From positions 1 to 8,076 of the forward strand of contig SKHR01000224.1 in assembly GCA_007116865.1 (NCBI GenBank): 8,076 bases of DNA, written 5' to 3'. The stretch is from Marinospirillum sp. Its GTDB lineage: Bacteria > Pseudomonadota > Gammaproteobacteria > Pseudomonadales > Halomonadaceae. The notes under the pieces were generated by a model, which was given only the letters and a program-made list of their open reading frames with translations, did no database searches and had not been told where the DNA came from. Shown here piece after piece: positions 1 through 6,096 of this stretch (position 1 is its first letter; each line of letters opens with the position of its first letter). The position numbers were made by a program, and so were the translations under genes.

Positions 1-962
1 AAAGGCGTATAAAGCGCCAGCCCCATCATCATGTAACCGATCTGACTGATGATGTGAAAAGACAGAATACGACGGAATTCAAACTGAGCCGCAGCACCCA
101 AAACACCGGTCAGCATGGTCAACGCGGCCCCCCAGAGTAAAATCTGGTGAGTAAACTCGGGGTTCTGGTTGAACATCAGCGTGAACACCCGGAAAAGGGC
201 ATAGACTCCAACCTTGGTCAGCAAACCAGCGAAGAGAGCGGATACGGCCACGGGTGGTGTGTGGTAAGACGCAGGCAGCCAGAAAAACAGAGGAAAGGCA
301 CCGGCTTTGATGCCAAACGCCACCATGAACATGATGGCCACCACATCAATCAGTCCGGTGTGCTCCGCCTCATTCAGCTTGACCGCGATATCGGCCATGT
401 TCAGCGTGCCGACCAGGCCGTAGAGGATGCCGATGGCAGACAGGAAAATCACCGAAGACAGCAGGTTCAGGGTGACATACTTGATCGCCCCTTCCATCTG
501 TGAGCGCTCACTCCCCAGAATCAACAGTGAGAAGGAAGCCACCAGCATGACTTCAAACCAGACGTAGAGGTTAAAGATATCCCCAGTCAGGAAGGAGCCC
601 GCGACCCCGGCTAATAGCAAGTGCATCAACGGAAAGTAGCCAAAACGCTCATAGCATTCAGAGGTGGTGGCCAGTGAATAAATCGCAATGGCGAAACCCA
701 TCATGCCAGTGAGCACCACCATGATGGCACTCAGCAGATCTGCGACCAGGGTGATGCCGATAGGCGCAGCCCATCCACCCATATGCATGACCACGTGACC
801 ATCACGCAGCACAGCCAGTAACAGCATGATACTGGAGACCAGTAAAGCCCCGGTACCAAGCACAGCAATGATACGTTGAGCCATGCTGCAGCGCCAAAAC
901 ACCAAGGAGACGGCACCACTGGTCAACGCGATAAAAATTGGAAGCGCAACCTCAGGCATCAT
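1..962 (-). CDS. mrpD: Na+/H+ antiporter subunit MrpD (MnhD), partial, 3' end outside window
   Basis: This is the MrpD subunit of the multisubunit Mrp cation/proton antiporter, an inner-membrane proton-channel-type protein of the NuoL/M/N family. The first 320 residues are present and in frame to the left edge; the family is about 490-500 long, so roughly a third is missing. Seen: a hydrophobic multi-helix protein with the motif FNLYVWFEVML, whose Glu137 matches the essential membrane glutamate of Bacillus MrpD, then FGIKAGAFPLFFWLP with Lys219 (the conserved TM7 lysine), HTPP at 234-237, and LLTKVGVYALFR with Lys250. The start is the first ATG of an ATGATG pair. It overlaps the mrpC stop by four bases (ATGA) and has AAGGAAA upstream, so translational coupling to mrpC is likely. 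Position right after mrpC separates it from NuoM or HyfB-type paralogs. No frameshift seen. Confidence 0.95.
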   Translation of the reverse strand, partial: MMPEVALPIFIALTSGAVSLVFWRCSMAQRIIAVLGTGALLVSSIMLLLAVLRDGHVVMHMGGWAAPIGITLVADLLSAIMVVLTGMMGFAIAIYSLATTSECYERFGYFPLMHLLLAGVAGSFLTGDIFNLYVWFEVMLVASFSLLILGSERSQMEGAIKYVTLNLLSSVIFLSAIGILYGLVGTLNMADIAVKLNEAEHTGLIDVVAIMFMVAFGIKAGAFPLFFWLPASYHTPPVAVSALFAGLLTKVGVYALFRVFTLMFNQNPEFTHQILLWGAALTMLTGVLGAAAQFEFRRILSFHIISQIGYMMMGLALYTP

Positions 963-1306
963 GAATCGGTTTCCTTCATCTGATCCAGATCATCGGCCTG
1001 TACGATTTCGTAAGCCCGGTGGATAAGCACAACTGCGAATGCCAGTACACCAAAGGCAATCACGATGGCTGTCAATATCAATGCCTGGGGCAGGGGATCT
1101 GCCACCGGGCCCAGGGGTGCCATTGCACCTTCTGGAATCAGCGGTGGGGCACCACGAGTCAGCCCAGAGGCGGTAAAAATGAGTAGGTTGGCTGCGTTGG
1201 ATAGCAGCATCAGGCCAATCACCAGTTTCACGATACTGCGTCTGAGCATCATGTAAACGGAGGCCGCAAACAGCAGGCCAACGACTATCGCCATGATCGG
1301 TTCCAT
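959..1306 (-). CDS. mrpC: Na+/H+ antiporter subunit MrpC (MnhC)
   Basis: MrpC is the small NuoK-like membrane subunit of the Mrp antiporter. The 115 residues are normal length for the family and form three membrane helices, roughly residues 4-21, 27-46 and 73-97. The family signatures GLMLLSNAANLLIF (31-44) and DPLPQALILTAIVIAFG (70-86) are both clear. A glycine/proline-rich loop (about 48-69) joins helices 2 and 3, and the C-terminus is short and acidic. The ATG start has AAGGAGA just upstream; that Shine-Dalgarno starts within the mrpB stop codon, leaving only nine bases between the genes. The stop overlaps the mrpD start. Membrane-domain assembly and antiport depend on this subunit in characterised Mrp systems (family knowledge). 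Alternative NuoK is excluded by the flanking mrpB and mrpD. Confidence 0.95.
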   Translation of the reverse strand: MEPIMAIVVGLLFAASVYMMLRRSIVKLVIGLMLLSNAANLLIFTASGLTRGAPPLIPEGAMAPLGPVADPLPQALILTAIVIAFGVLAFAVVLIHRAYEIVQADDLDQMKETDS

Positions 1307-1315
1307 AGCGTCTCC

Positions 1316-1747
1316 TTAAGCTTCTTCTGATTCGGCCAGGGCGACCACAAAGGTCATCACAGTGCCCACAACAGCCAGATACACACCAATATCAAAGATC
1401 AAAGGTGTGGAAAGTTTGAGTTCAGCGCCACCAGGCAAGGCGATCGGCCACCACTGAGCGGTCAAGAAAGCCTGACCGTGAATCAGTGCAGGAAACGCCG
1501 ATGCCACGCCAAAAAGCAGGCCGATGCCAATCATTGTCCGAGGATCAATGCGCAGTAGATCTCGCGTGACCTCAGAGCCAAAGGCAAACAGGTAAAGAGA
1601 AAAGGCCCCCGCCGCGACCAGGCCGGCAATAAAGCCGCCGCCCGGTTCATCATGTCCGCGCAAGAGCAGGAACAAGGAGAAAATCAACTGCAATGGCAGC
1701 AGAAAGCGAGCGGCCGCATAAAGAATGAGCGTACCAGGTTTCATCAT
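1316..1747 (-). CDS. mrpB: Na+/H+ antiporter subunit MrpB (MnhB)
   Basis: MrpB is a four-helix membrane subunit of the Mrp antiporter. The 143 residues match the length of stand-alone MrpB proteins. The diagnostic motif GHDEPGGGFIAG lies at residues 31-42, after the first helix, and the second hallmark STPLIFDIGVYL at 113-124 precedes the last helix; the protein ends in an acidic tail. The start is the first of two adjacent ATG codons (MMKPG); it overlaps the mrpA stop by four bases and has AAGGAG about seven bases upstream, so coupled translation with mrpA is likely. MrpB is encoded separately here rather than fused to the C-terminus of MrpA, which is the seven-gene (group 1) arrangement. 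Confidence 0.95.
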   Translation of the reverse strand: MMKPGTLILYAAARFLLPLQLIFSLFLLLRGHDEPGGGFIAGLVAAGAFSLYLFAFGSEVTRDLLRIDPRTMIGIGLLFGVASAFPALIHGQAFLTAQWWPIALPGGAELKLSTPLIFDIGVYLAVVGTVMTFVVALAESEEA

Positions 1748-4158
1748 GACGCAGACTCCTTACCCTGTTCTGGTTGAGCGGTTGAAGCACACTCTTTAGG
1801 CGGTGATTTTTTTGCCTGTTTTTTCAGGGGAGGCAAAATCAGGCTGCCTGCCAAGTGGTTGGCGCCTGGCGCCGTTTCTGGATGTAGGCGCAGCATCGCA
1901 TACACGCCCAAGGCCGCCAGTGCCAGTACAAAAATCTCGCCCAGGGTATCCAGGGAGCGGAAGTCCACCAGAATCACGTTGACGATGTTGCGTCCATAAG
2001 CCAAAGGCTGGCTTTGCTCAATCATCACACTGGAAATGCTGGGCACCAGTTGAACATCAATGGTGACCATGATCAGCAGGGTCATTAACACCCCGGTTGC
2101 CGCAGCGACCAAAGCATCACGAATTCGCTGAGTCGGGGTGGACAGGTTGCCAAAGCTGGGCAGGCGGAATAACACCAAAACCAGCAGAATCACGGTCAGG
2201 GTTTCAACCAGAATCTGGGTGATCCCCAGGTCAGGCGCACTGAAAAGAATAAAGATCAGTGCCACGGCAAAGCCGACGACCCCCATGGAAGCCACCGCAC
2301 CCAGACGTGAGCGCGTCAGGAAGACCACCGTCGTGGCGGCGACCAACAGGCCAACGGTGACCAGCTCATGAAGCTGTACCTGAATGTCCCAGTTCCAATG
2401 CAGCTGATAGCGCCAGATCAGAGTGTAGCCAGTCAGACCAACAAAGGTCAGCAGAATCACGGTCAGATAGTTGCGCATGGAGCCGTTTTGCAGCCAGCGA
2501 GTCTGCCAGTCAGCAATCCACACCAGGCCATCCATGAGTTTGAAATAACCCGCCTCGGGGCCGCGGGCAATGATTGGATTCAATACCGCAACCTTGGCCC
2601 GATAGGCATCCCAATGGCGGAAAACCAAGCCACCAACAATCAGGCTAGCAATCGACAGTAGCAGTGGAGCATTGATGCCATGCCAGAGAGAAAGCCCATA
2701 GCTGATCTCATAACCGGCCACCGCGCTGGAGGCTGGGAGTACCAGCAGGCTGCCAGCCATGCCAGGCATCACGCCAAACAAAAGTGATAAAAAGGCTAGA
2801 GTAAGCGGTCCTGCCAGCATCGGCCAGTCGGCTTCATGGGGTTTTTTCGGTGTGGTCTTGAGGGCACCAAAAAAGGGTCGTAAAACCACCACGCCCGCGA
2901 CGGCAATACCTAAAGCAGCGGCTGCAAAAGCCAGTGTCAGTGTGAAGGCTTTTAACACTGAGCCACCCAGTACCGCTTCAAACATCAGCTCTTTGGCAAC
3001 AAAGCCAAACAAGGGGGGCAGCCCTGCCAGGGACAGGCCGGCGACCACCGCAGCAACCATGGTGACGGGCATCAGGTGGCGCAGGCCGCCCATTTCTGGC
3101 ACTTCTTTGGTGCCGGTGGAATGATCCAGCGCACCTGCGACCATGAACAGTGCGCCTTTATACAGAGAGTGGCCGAGCAAAAAGGCGGCAAAGGCCAGCA
3201 TGGCTTTTTCGGTACCGATCCCTAGTAGCAGGGTCAGGGTGCCCAGTGCCATCACGGTTGAATAGGCCAGCAGCTTCTTGATGCCGGTGCTGCGAATGGC
3301 CATGAAAGCACCCACAAACATGGTGGTTGCGCCAAATAGCGGCAGAATGAACTGCCAGGCTTCTGTCCCCCCCAGTGCCGGATGCAAACGCGCCAGCAGA
3401 TAAACCCCAGCCTTGACCATGGTGGCCGAGTGGAGGTAAGAGCTGACCGGCGTGGGCGCGGCCATGGCATTGGGCAGCCAGAAGTGGAAAGGGAACTGGG
3501 CTGATTTGGTAAAAGCACCGCCGAGCAGACACAAGAGCATGGGCAGGTAAAGTGGATATTCCCGCAGCACCTCGCCCTGAGTCAGGATTTCTTGCAGGGA
3601 ATAGCTGCCAGCGCCTTGCGCCAGTAAAACCATGCCTGCCAGTAATGCCAAACCACCGCCTACGGTGATCAGCAGGCCCTGTAATGCGGCTTTACGGGCG
3701 GAGGCATCCTGATGATTGAAGCCGATCAGCAGGTAAGAGGTGATACTGGTCAGCTCCCAGAAGACAAACAGAGTGATCAGGCTGTCGGATAACACCAGGC
3801 CCAGCATCGATGCCATGAAGGACAGGAGCACCACATAAAAGCGAGTTAGATCCTGGTGTCCGTGCAGATAGCTGCTGGCGTAGAGCAGAACAAAGGTGCC
3901 GATCACGCTGATCAACAAGGCGAATAACAGGGACAGACCGTCCAGTGTCATGGTCAGAGAGATGCCCAGACCTGGGATCCACTCCATCGTCTGAACCAGA
4001 ACCTCGCCCGACATGATCAGGGGAAGCTGCATGGCAAACCACACGGCCAGGCTGGCAGGCAATAACGCCAGTACCCAGCCTAGGCGATCTCTGAAACGCG
4101 CGCTCAGCAACGGCGTGAAGGCTGCCAGTAGGAAGCCCGAAAACACGGCAAACTGCAT
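1744..4158 (-). CDS. mrpA: Na+/H+ antiporter subunit MrpA (MnhA), with C-terminal MbhD/MbhE-like domains
   Basis: MrpA is the largest subunit of the Mrp Na+/H+ antiporter and is thought to carry proton and possibly Na+ paths. Its 804 residues match the roughly 800-residue stand-alone MrpA proteins. The NuoL-like core covers about residues 1-500: Glu135 in FVFWELTSITSYLLIGF is the essential TM5 glutamate, with Lys218 and His225 in FTKSAQFPFHFWLPNAM, His243 and Lys249 in YLHSATMVKAGVYLLAR, and Lys389/Glu390 in FGFVAKELMFE. The C-terminal part holds an MbhD-like (DUF4040) segment at about 600-665, with Asp643 and Glu652 in APDLGITQILVETLT, and an MbhE-like segment at about 685-757 containing NVILVDFRSLDTLGE. 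A soluble tail rich in Lys, Pro and Glu follows. The ATG start has AAGGA about 11 bases upstream. First gene of the operon; its stop overlaps the mrpB start. NuoL is excluded by these extra domains and the neighbours. Confidence 0.96.
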   Translation of the reverse strand: MQFAVFSGFLLAAFTPLLSARFRDRLGWVLALLPASLAVWFAMQLPLIMSGEVLVQTMEWIPGLGISLTMTLDGLSLLFALLISVIGTFVLLYASSYLHGHQDLTRFYVVLLSFMASMLGLVLSDSLITLFVFWELTSITSYLLIGFNHQDASARKAALQGLLITVGGGLALLAGMVLLAQGAGSYSLQEILTQGEVLREYPLYLPMLLCLLGGAFTKSAQFPFHFWLPNAMAAPTPVSSYLHSATMVKAGVYLLARLHPALGGTEAWQFILPLFGATTMFVGAFMAIRSTGIKKLLAYSTVMALGTLTLLLGIGTEKAMLAFAAFLLGHSLYKGALFMVAGALDHSTGTKEVPEMGGLRHLMPVTMVAAVVAGLSLAGLPPLFGFVAKELMFEAVLGGSVLKAFTLTLAFAAAALGIAVAGVVVLRPFFGALKTTPKKPHEADWPMLAGPLTLAFLSLLFGVMPGMAGSLLVLPASSAVAGYEISYGLSLWHGINAPLLLSIASLIVGGLVFRHWDAYRAKVAVLNPIIARGPEAGYFKLMDGLVWIADWQTRWLQNGSMRNYLTVILLTFVGLTGYTLIWRYQLHWNWDIQVQLHELVTVGLLVAATTVVFLTRSRLGAVASMGVVGFAVALIFILFSAPDLGITQILVETLTVILLVLVLFRLPSFGNLSTPTQRIRDALVAAATGVLMTLLIMVTIDVQLVPSISSVMIEQSQPLAYGRNIVNVILVDFRSLDTLGEIFVLALAALGVYAMLRLHPETAPGANHLAGSLILPPLKKQAKKSPPKECASTAQPEQGKESAS

Positions 4159-4212
4159 GATTGTTGGTTTCCTTCGTAGACTGCTTGAAAGTGATATTTA
4201 TCGTTATTTGCA

Positions 4213-4254
4213 GACAGAGCCGCACTCATAGCGGTAATCAGTGGGCATTCTGTC
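4213..4254 (-). promoter_or_regulatory. Stem-loop in the mrpA leader
   Basis: On the plus strand GACAGA (4213-4218), GCC (4219-4221) and CACT (4223-4226) pair with AGTG (4240-4243), GGC (4244-4246) and TCTGTC (4249-4254). This makes 13 base pairs with a one-base bulge (4222), a two-base bulge (4247-4248) and a 13-base loop. No T-run follows on the minus strand, so it is not a simple terminator for hemH. If the candidate promoter at 4268-4297 is right, the hairpin sits close to the 5' end of the mrp mRNA, about 55 bases before the mrpA start. A role in mRNA stability or regulation is inference only. Confidence 0.4.
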
Positions 4255-4267
4255 AGCGTTTTATTTC

Positions 4268-4297
4268 AGAATACAATGAGTTTTATCTTCGACTCAA
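4268..4297 (-). promoter_or_regulatory. Candidate sigma-70 promoter for the mrp operon
   Basis: Read on the minus strand, TTGAGT (4297-4292, four of six to the -35 consensus) is followed after 18 bases by TATTCT (4273-4268, four of six to the -10 consensus). Transcription would begin near 4261 and give a leader of about 100 bases before mrpA. The match is moderate and the spacing slightly long. The -35 box coincides with one of the TGAGTC repeats, which would fit control by a bound regulator. Confidence 0.35.
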
Positions 4298-4348
4298 TGA
4301 CTCAGAGACTCACCCTAGTGATGCCCTGGGCAGAAAACAACCGACTCA
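4291..4348 (-). repeat. Four copies of TGAGTC upstream of mrpA
   Basis: The plus-strand hexamer GACTCA (TGAGTC on the mrp sense strand) occurs at 4291-4296, 4299-4304 and 4307-4312, an exact eight-base period, and again at 4343-4348, 36 bases from the third copy. The three tandem copies differ only in the two spacer bases (AT, GA, CC). They lie 130-190 bases upstream of the mrpA start, and the copy nearest mrpA overlaps the candidate -35 box. They could be binding sites for a regulator, but no known regulator is recognised, and short repeats like this can arise by chance. Confidence 0.5.
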
Positions 4349-4467
4349 GCAGGCTAATACAGACATTGACCTGCGACAATACAGCAAAAGTCGCTGACGC
4401 GGGTGGTGCCAGCCAGTCGATTAAATAAGAAGGAAAATCCCTCCGGGTGCGACAAAATGCCATCACA

Positions 4468-5466
4468 TTAGGGCGTTTCCCAGCCTTGTGCATGCTGTTT
4501 GACCAGCTGACTTAACAGCGCAATATGGGCATCACTGGCATTGAGTGCGGGAATATAATGAAACGCACCACCGCCCGCATCCATAAAGATTTCACGATTT
4601 TCTTCTTCGATTTCTTCGAGGGTTTCCAGGCAGTCGGCGCTGAACCCAGGGCAGATCACATCTACCCTTGCGGTGTGATTTTTGCCCAGCTTTTCAAGTG
4701 TTTCATCGGTATAGGGCTGTAGCCAGGGCTCACGACCAAAGCGCGACTGGTAGGTGAGCATCCACTGATCCTGGCTGAGTCCAAGGCGTTGTGCGAGTGC
4801 GGCGGCGGTGGCTTCGCAGTGACGCGGGTAGGGGTCGCCCTGTTCCGCATAGCGCTGGGGAATGCCATGAAAAGACAGAATCAACTGATCCGCAGGTCCG
4901 CCCTGGCTTTGCCAGTGCTGCTCAACACTCAATGCCAAGGCTTCGATATAAGCCGGATGCTGGTGATAATCGCGGATCAGGCGCAGTTCAGGCCAGTGAG
5001 GGCAGGCTTGCAGGCTTTTCATCAGGCGATCAAAGGCCGCGGCGGTGGTGGTAGCAGAGAATTGCGGATAAAGCGGTAGCACCAGCAGGCGCTCGATACC
5101 GCTTTTGCGCAATTCACGGCCGATGCTTTCCATGCTCGGTTCACCATAGGTCATGCCCAGAAAAACCGGGATCTTTTGGCCATCCTGACTTAACACCTGT
5201 GCCAGGCCTTCCGCCTGTTGGCGACCGATGCTTAATAGTGGAGAGCCTTCTTCAGTCCAGACTTTTTGATAGTTGCGTGCCACTCGTGCGGGGCGAGTAC
5301 GCAGAATGATACCGTTAAGGATCAGCCACCAAAGTGGACGCGCAACGTCCACTACCCGCTTATCCCACAAAAATTCTTTCAGATAGCGCCTGACCGCTTG
5401 TGGGGTGGGGGCTTCCGGGGTTCCAAGATTCATTAACAAAACGGCATAGGGCGGACGTGAAGACAC
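4468..5466 (-). CDS. hemH: Ferrochelatase (protoheme ferro-lyase)
   Basis: Ferrochelatase inserts Fe2+ into protoporphyrin IX, the last step of protoheme synthesis; bacterial forms are cytoplasmic or membrane-associated. The 332 residues fit the usual bacterial length. Seen: the N-terminal LLMNLGTPEAPTP (10-22), FLGMTYGEPSM (102-112), LVLPLYPQFSATTT (128-141), the active-site LSFHGIPQRY with His200, and VICPGFSADCLETLEEI with Glu281. The His-Glu spacing of 81 residues equals that of H183 and E264 in the Bacillus subtilis enzyme. No cysteine-rich C-terminal extension for an iron-sulfur cluster is present. The start is GTG, supported by AGGAG six bases upstream and by alignment of the N-terminus; the next in-frame ATG (residue 12) would remove part of the conserved LLMNLGTP strand. 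It lies 79 bases after the DUF6482-like gene, possibly co-transcribed, and upstream of mrpA on the same strand. Confidence 0.97.
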   Translation of the reverse strand: MSSRPPYAVLLMNLGTPEAPTPQAVRRYLKEFLWDKRVVDVARPLWWLILNGIILRTRPARVARNYQKVWTEEGSPLLSIGRQQAEGLAQVLSQDGQKIPVFLGMTYGEPSMESIGRELRKSGIERLLVLPLYPQFSATTTAAAFDRLMKSLQACPHWPELRLIRDYHQHPAYIEALALSVEQHWQSQGGPADQLILSFHGIPQRYAEQGDPYPRHCEATAAALAQRLGLSQDQWMLTYQSRFGREPWLQPYTDETLEKLGKNHTARVDVICPGFSADCLETLEEIEEENREIFMDAGGGAFHYIPALNASDAHIALLSQLVKQHAQGWETP

Positions 5467-5501
5467 AGAGATCTCCTGCTGGGAAGGAAAAAAGTGGAGA
5501 A

Positions 5502-5507
5502 AGTATA
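5502..5507 (-). promoter_or_regulatory. hemH: Possible -10 box of a hemH promoter
   Basis: On the minus strand TATACT (five of six to the -10 consensus) lies 36 bases before the GTG start of hemH. No recognisable -35 hexamer occurs 16-18 bases upstream, where the arm of the palindrome at 5524-5547 sits. A weak or activator-dependent promoter is possible; a chance match is also possible. Confidence 0.25.
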
Positions 5508-5523
5508 CGGGGTTGTCGAAGTG

Positions 5524-5547
5524 GATCCCAGCCCTTGGGCTGAGATC
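5524..5547 (-). promoter_or_regulatory. Strong hairpin overlapping the DUF6482 gene stop, upstream of hemH
   Basis: A near-perfect palindrome: GATC, one base, CAGCCC, TT, GGGCTG, one base, GATC. In minus-strand RNA the odd position becomes a U-G wobble, giving 11 pairs with a minimal loop, whereas plus-strand RNA would have a C/A mismatch there. That favours a function in the minus-strand transcript. It covers the last two bases of the stop codon of the upstream gene. No U-run follows, so it is not a canonical intrinsic terminator; it could be an mRNA 3'-end stabiliser, a weak attenuator or a protein-binding palindrome. Confidence 0.5.
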
Positions 5548-5845
5548 AAAGGGAGACCGGCATGCAGTGAGTCGCGGTCGAATAATGAGCGGGGCGACCG
5601 ATGATTTCGTCTTGAGGCACGCTGTGAACCAGATGCGCCTGTTTGATTCCCAGGAGTTTCAGTTCGGCACTGGCCTGGTCCAGACTGCGATAGACCTTGG
5701 GCTGTTCACGCCACCCGGTCAACAGGTCAACTTCATCCTGCCAGCGAATCTGAATCAAATAAAAATGACTGGATGCATGGCTGATGATATTCACCTGCAC
5801 CTCCCGATGTTCATGTAACAGCTTTTTTAGTTGTTTGATCTGCAT
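5546..5845 (-). CDS. Small conserved protein, probable DUF6482 family
   Basis: A 99-residue soluble protein with no signal peptide or membrane helix. The layout resembles DUF6482 proteins of Pseudomonas and marine gammaproteobacteria: a charged N-terminal helix (LKKLLHEHREVQ, 6-17), a beta segment FYLIQIRW (28-35), then YRSLDQASAELKLLGI (52-67), matching the family's RS-x-EEA-like helix, and a closing strand HLVHSVPQDEIIG (71-83), close to the family's LVH...DEMCG ending. Function of the family is unknown, and some members are loosely labelled 'metal ABC transporter ATPase' without support. The ATG start has a strong GGAGG six bases upstream. It is divergent from the BCCT gene and 79 bases upstream of hemH on the same strand. 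The family assignment is from memory of the pattern; that this is a real gene is much surer. Confidence 0.75.
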   Translation of the reverse strand: MQIKQLKKLLHEHREVQVNIISHASSHFYLIQIRWQDEVDLLTGWREQPKVYRSLDQASAELKLLGIKQAHLVHSVPQDEIIGRPAHYSTATHCMPVSL

Positions 5846-5922
5846 AAGACCTCCAAGTGATTTTTTGTTTGGATTTTCATGATAAAAAACCTTTTTATTT
5901 AAGGGGTTAAATTTTCACCCAT

Positions 5923-5951
5923 TTGACTTTAGTCGTGTGGGTTGTTAAAAA
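5923..5951 (+). promoter_or_regulatory. Candidate promoter for the BCCT gene
   Basis: TTGACT (5923-5928, five of six) is followed after 17 bases by TAAAAA (5946-5951, four of six). This lies in the AT-rich divergent region between the DUF6482-like gene and the BCCT gene and would give a leader of about 140 bases. A second TTGACG at 6017-6022 has only a poor -10 (TTTAGC, 16 bases on). On the other strand TATCAT (5884-5879) could be the -10 of the DUF6482 gene, but no -35 fits. Confidence 0.35.
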
Positions 5952-6081
5952 GTTCAGTGGGCTTTAAAAAAGCTTAATGGTTTGCACCGAACCTAGACAA
6001 AGGTTAGCTTGGGTGTTTGACGTTTGTGTGACACCCTGTTTAGCAGGCCAGCCTACCCCTTAAAAAAACTAAAAACACTTG

Positions 6082-6088
6082 TAAGGAG
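6082..6088 (+). promoter_or_regulatory. Ribosome binding site fixing the BCCT start
   Basis: TAAGGAG lies eight bases before ATG at 6097. A longer in-frame reading from GTG at 6088 would begin inside this Shine-Dalgarno sequence and would have no ribosome binding site of its own, so the ATG at 6097 is the better start. Confidence 0.85.
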
Positions 6089-6096
6089 TGTTCATC

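Larger units (their letters stand above)
4159..4467. other. Intergenic region between hemH and mrpA
   Basis: This 309-base stretch lies between the hemH stop and the mrpA start, both read on the minus strand. I see no convincing gene: the open frames in it lack Shine-Dalgarno sequences, overlap the flanking genes and resemble no family I know. It holds evenly spaced TGAGTC repeats, a candidate promoter and a bulged stem-loop, listed separately. I found no classic terminator (stem plus T-run) after hemH, so read-through from hemH into mrp cannot be excluded. Confidence 0.7.

Noticed and set aside
147..503. 118-residue plus-strand open frame
   Set aside because: It lies wholly antisense to mrpD, has a low-complexity charged composition and no family resemblance; mrpD fully explains the region.
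2138..3124. Several plus-strand open frames opposite mrpA
   Set aside because: They are antisense shadows of a strongly conserved membrane protein gene, with Arg/Thr/Ala-rich translations typical of reversed frames.
1..4158. A complex I (nuo) or formate hydrogenlyase gene set
   Set aside because: MrpA and MrpD resemble NuoL/NuoM, but the MnhB motif GHDEPGGGFIAG, the MbhD/E-like C-terminus and the A-B-C-D order are specific to Mrp antiporters.
3158..4225. Minus-strand open frames overlapping mrpA in another frame (3158-3532, 3252-3518, 3692-4225)
   Set aside because: Out-of-frame shadows of mrpA; no own ribosome binding sites and no recognisable motifs.
4161..4397. 78-residue plus-strand open frame in the hemH-mrpA gap
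   Set aside because: It begins at TTG with no Shine-Dalgarno sequence, overlaps the candidate mrp promoter and leader, and resembles nothing known.
4159..4467. A known Na+ or Li+ riboswitch upstream of mrpA
   Set aside because: Only a single bulged hairpin is visible; I could not match conserved core nucleotides of any known cation riboswitch class.
4430..4467. Intrinsic terminator after hemH
   Set aside because: The best pairing is a three-base CCC/GGG stem before a short T-run on the minus strand, too weak to call.
4302..4493. 63-residue minus-strand open frame over the hemH 3' end
   Set aside because: It overlaps hemH in another frame and has no ribosome binding site or conserved pattern.
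5513..5818. 101-residue plus-strand open frame opposite the DUF6482-like gene
   Set aside because: TTG start without a ribosome binding site; the minus-strand gene has ATG, a strong GGAGG and a family-like pattern.
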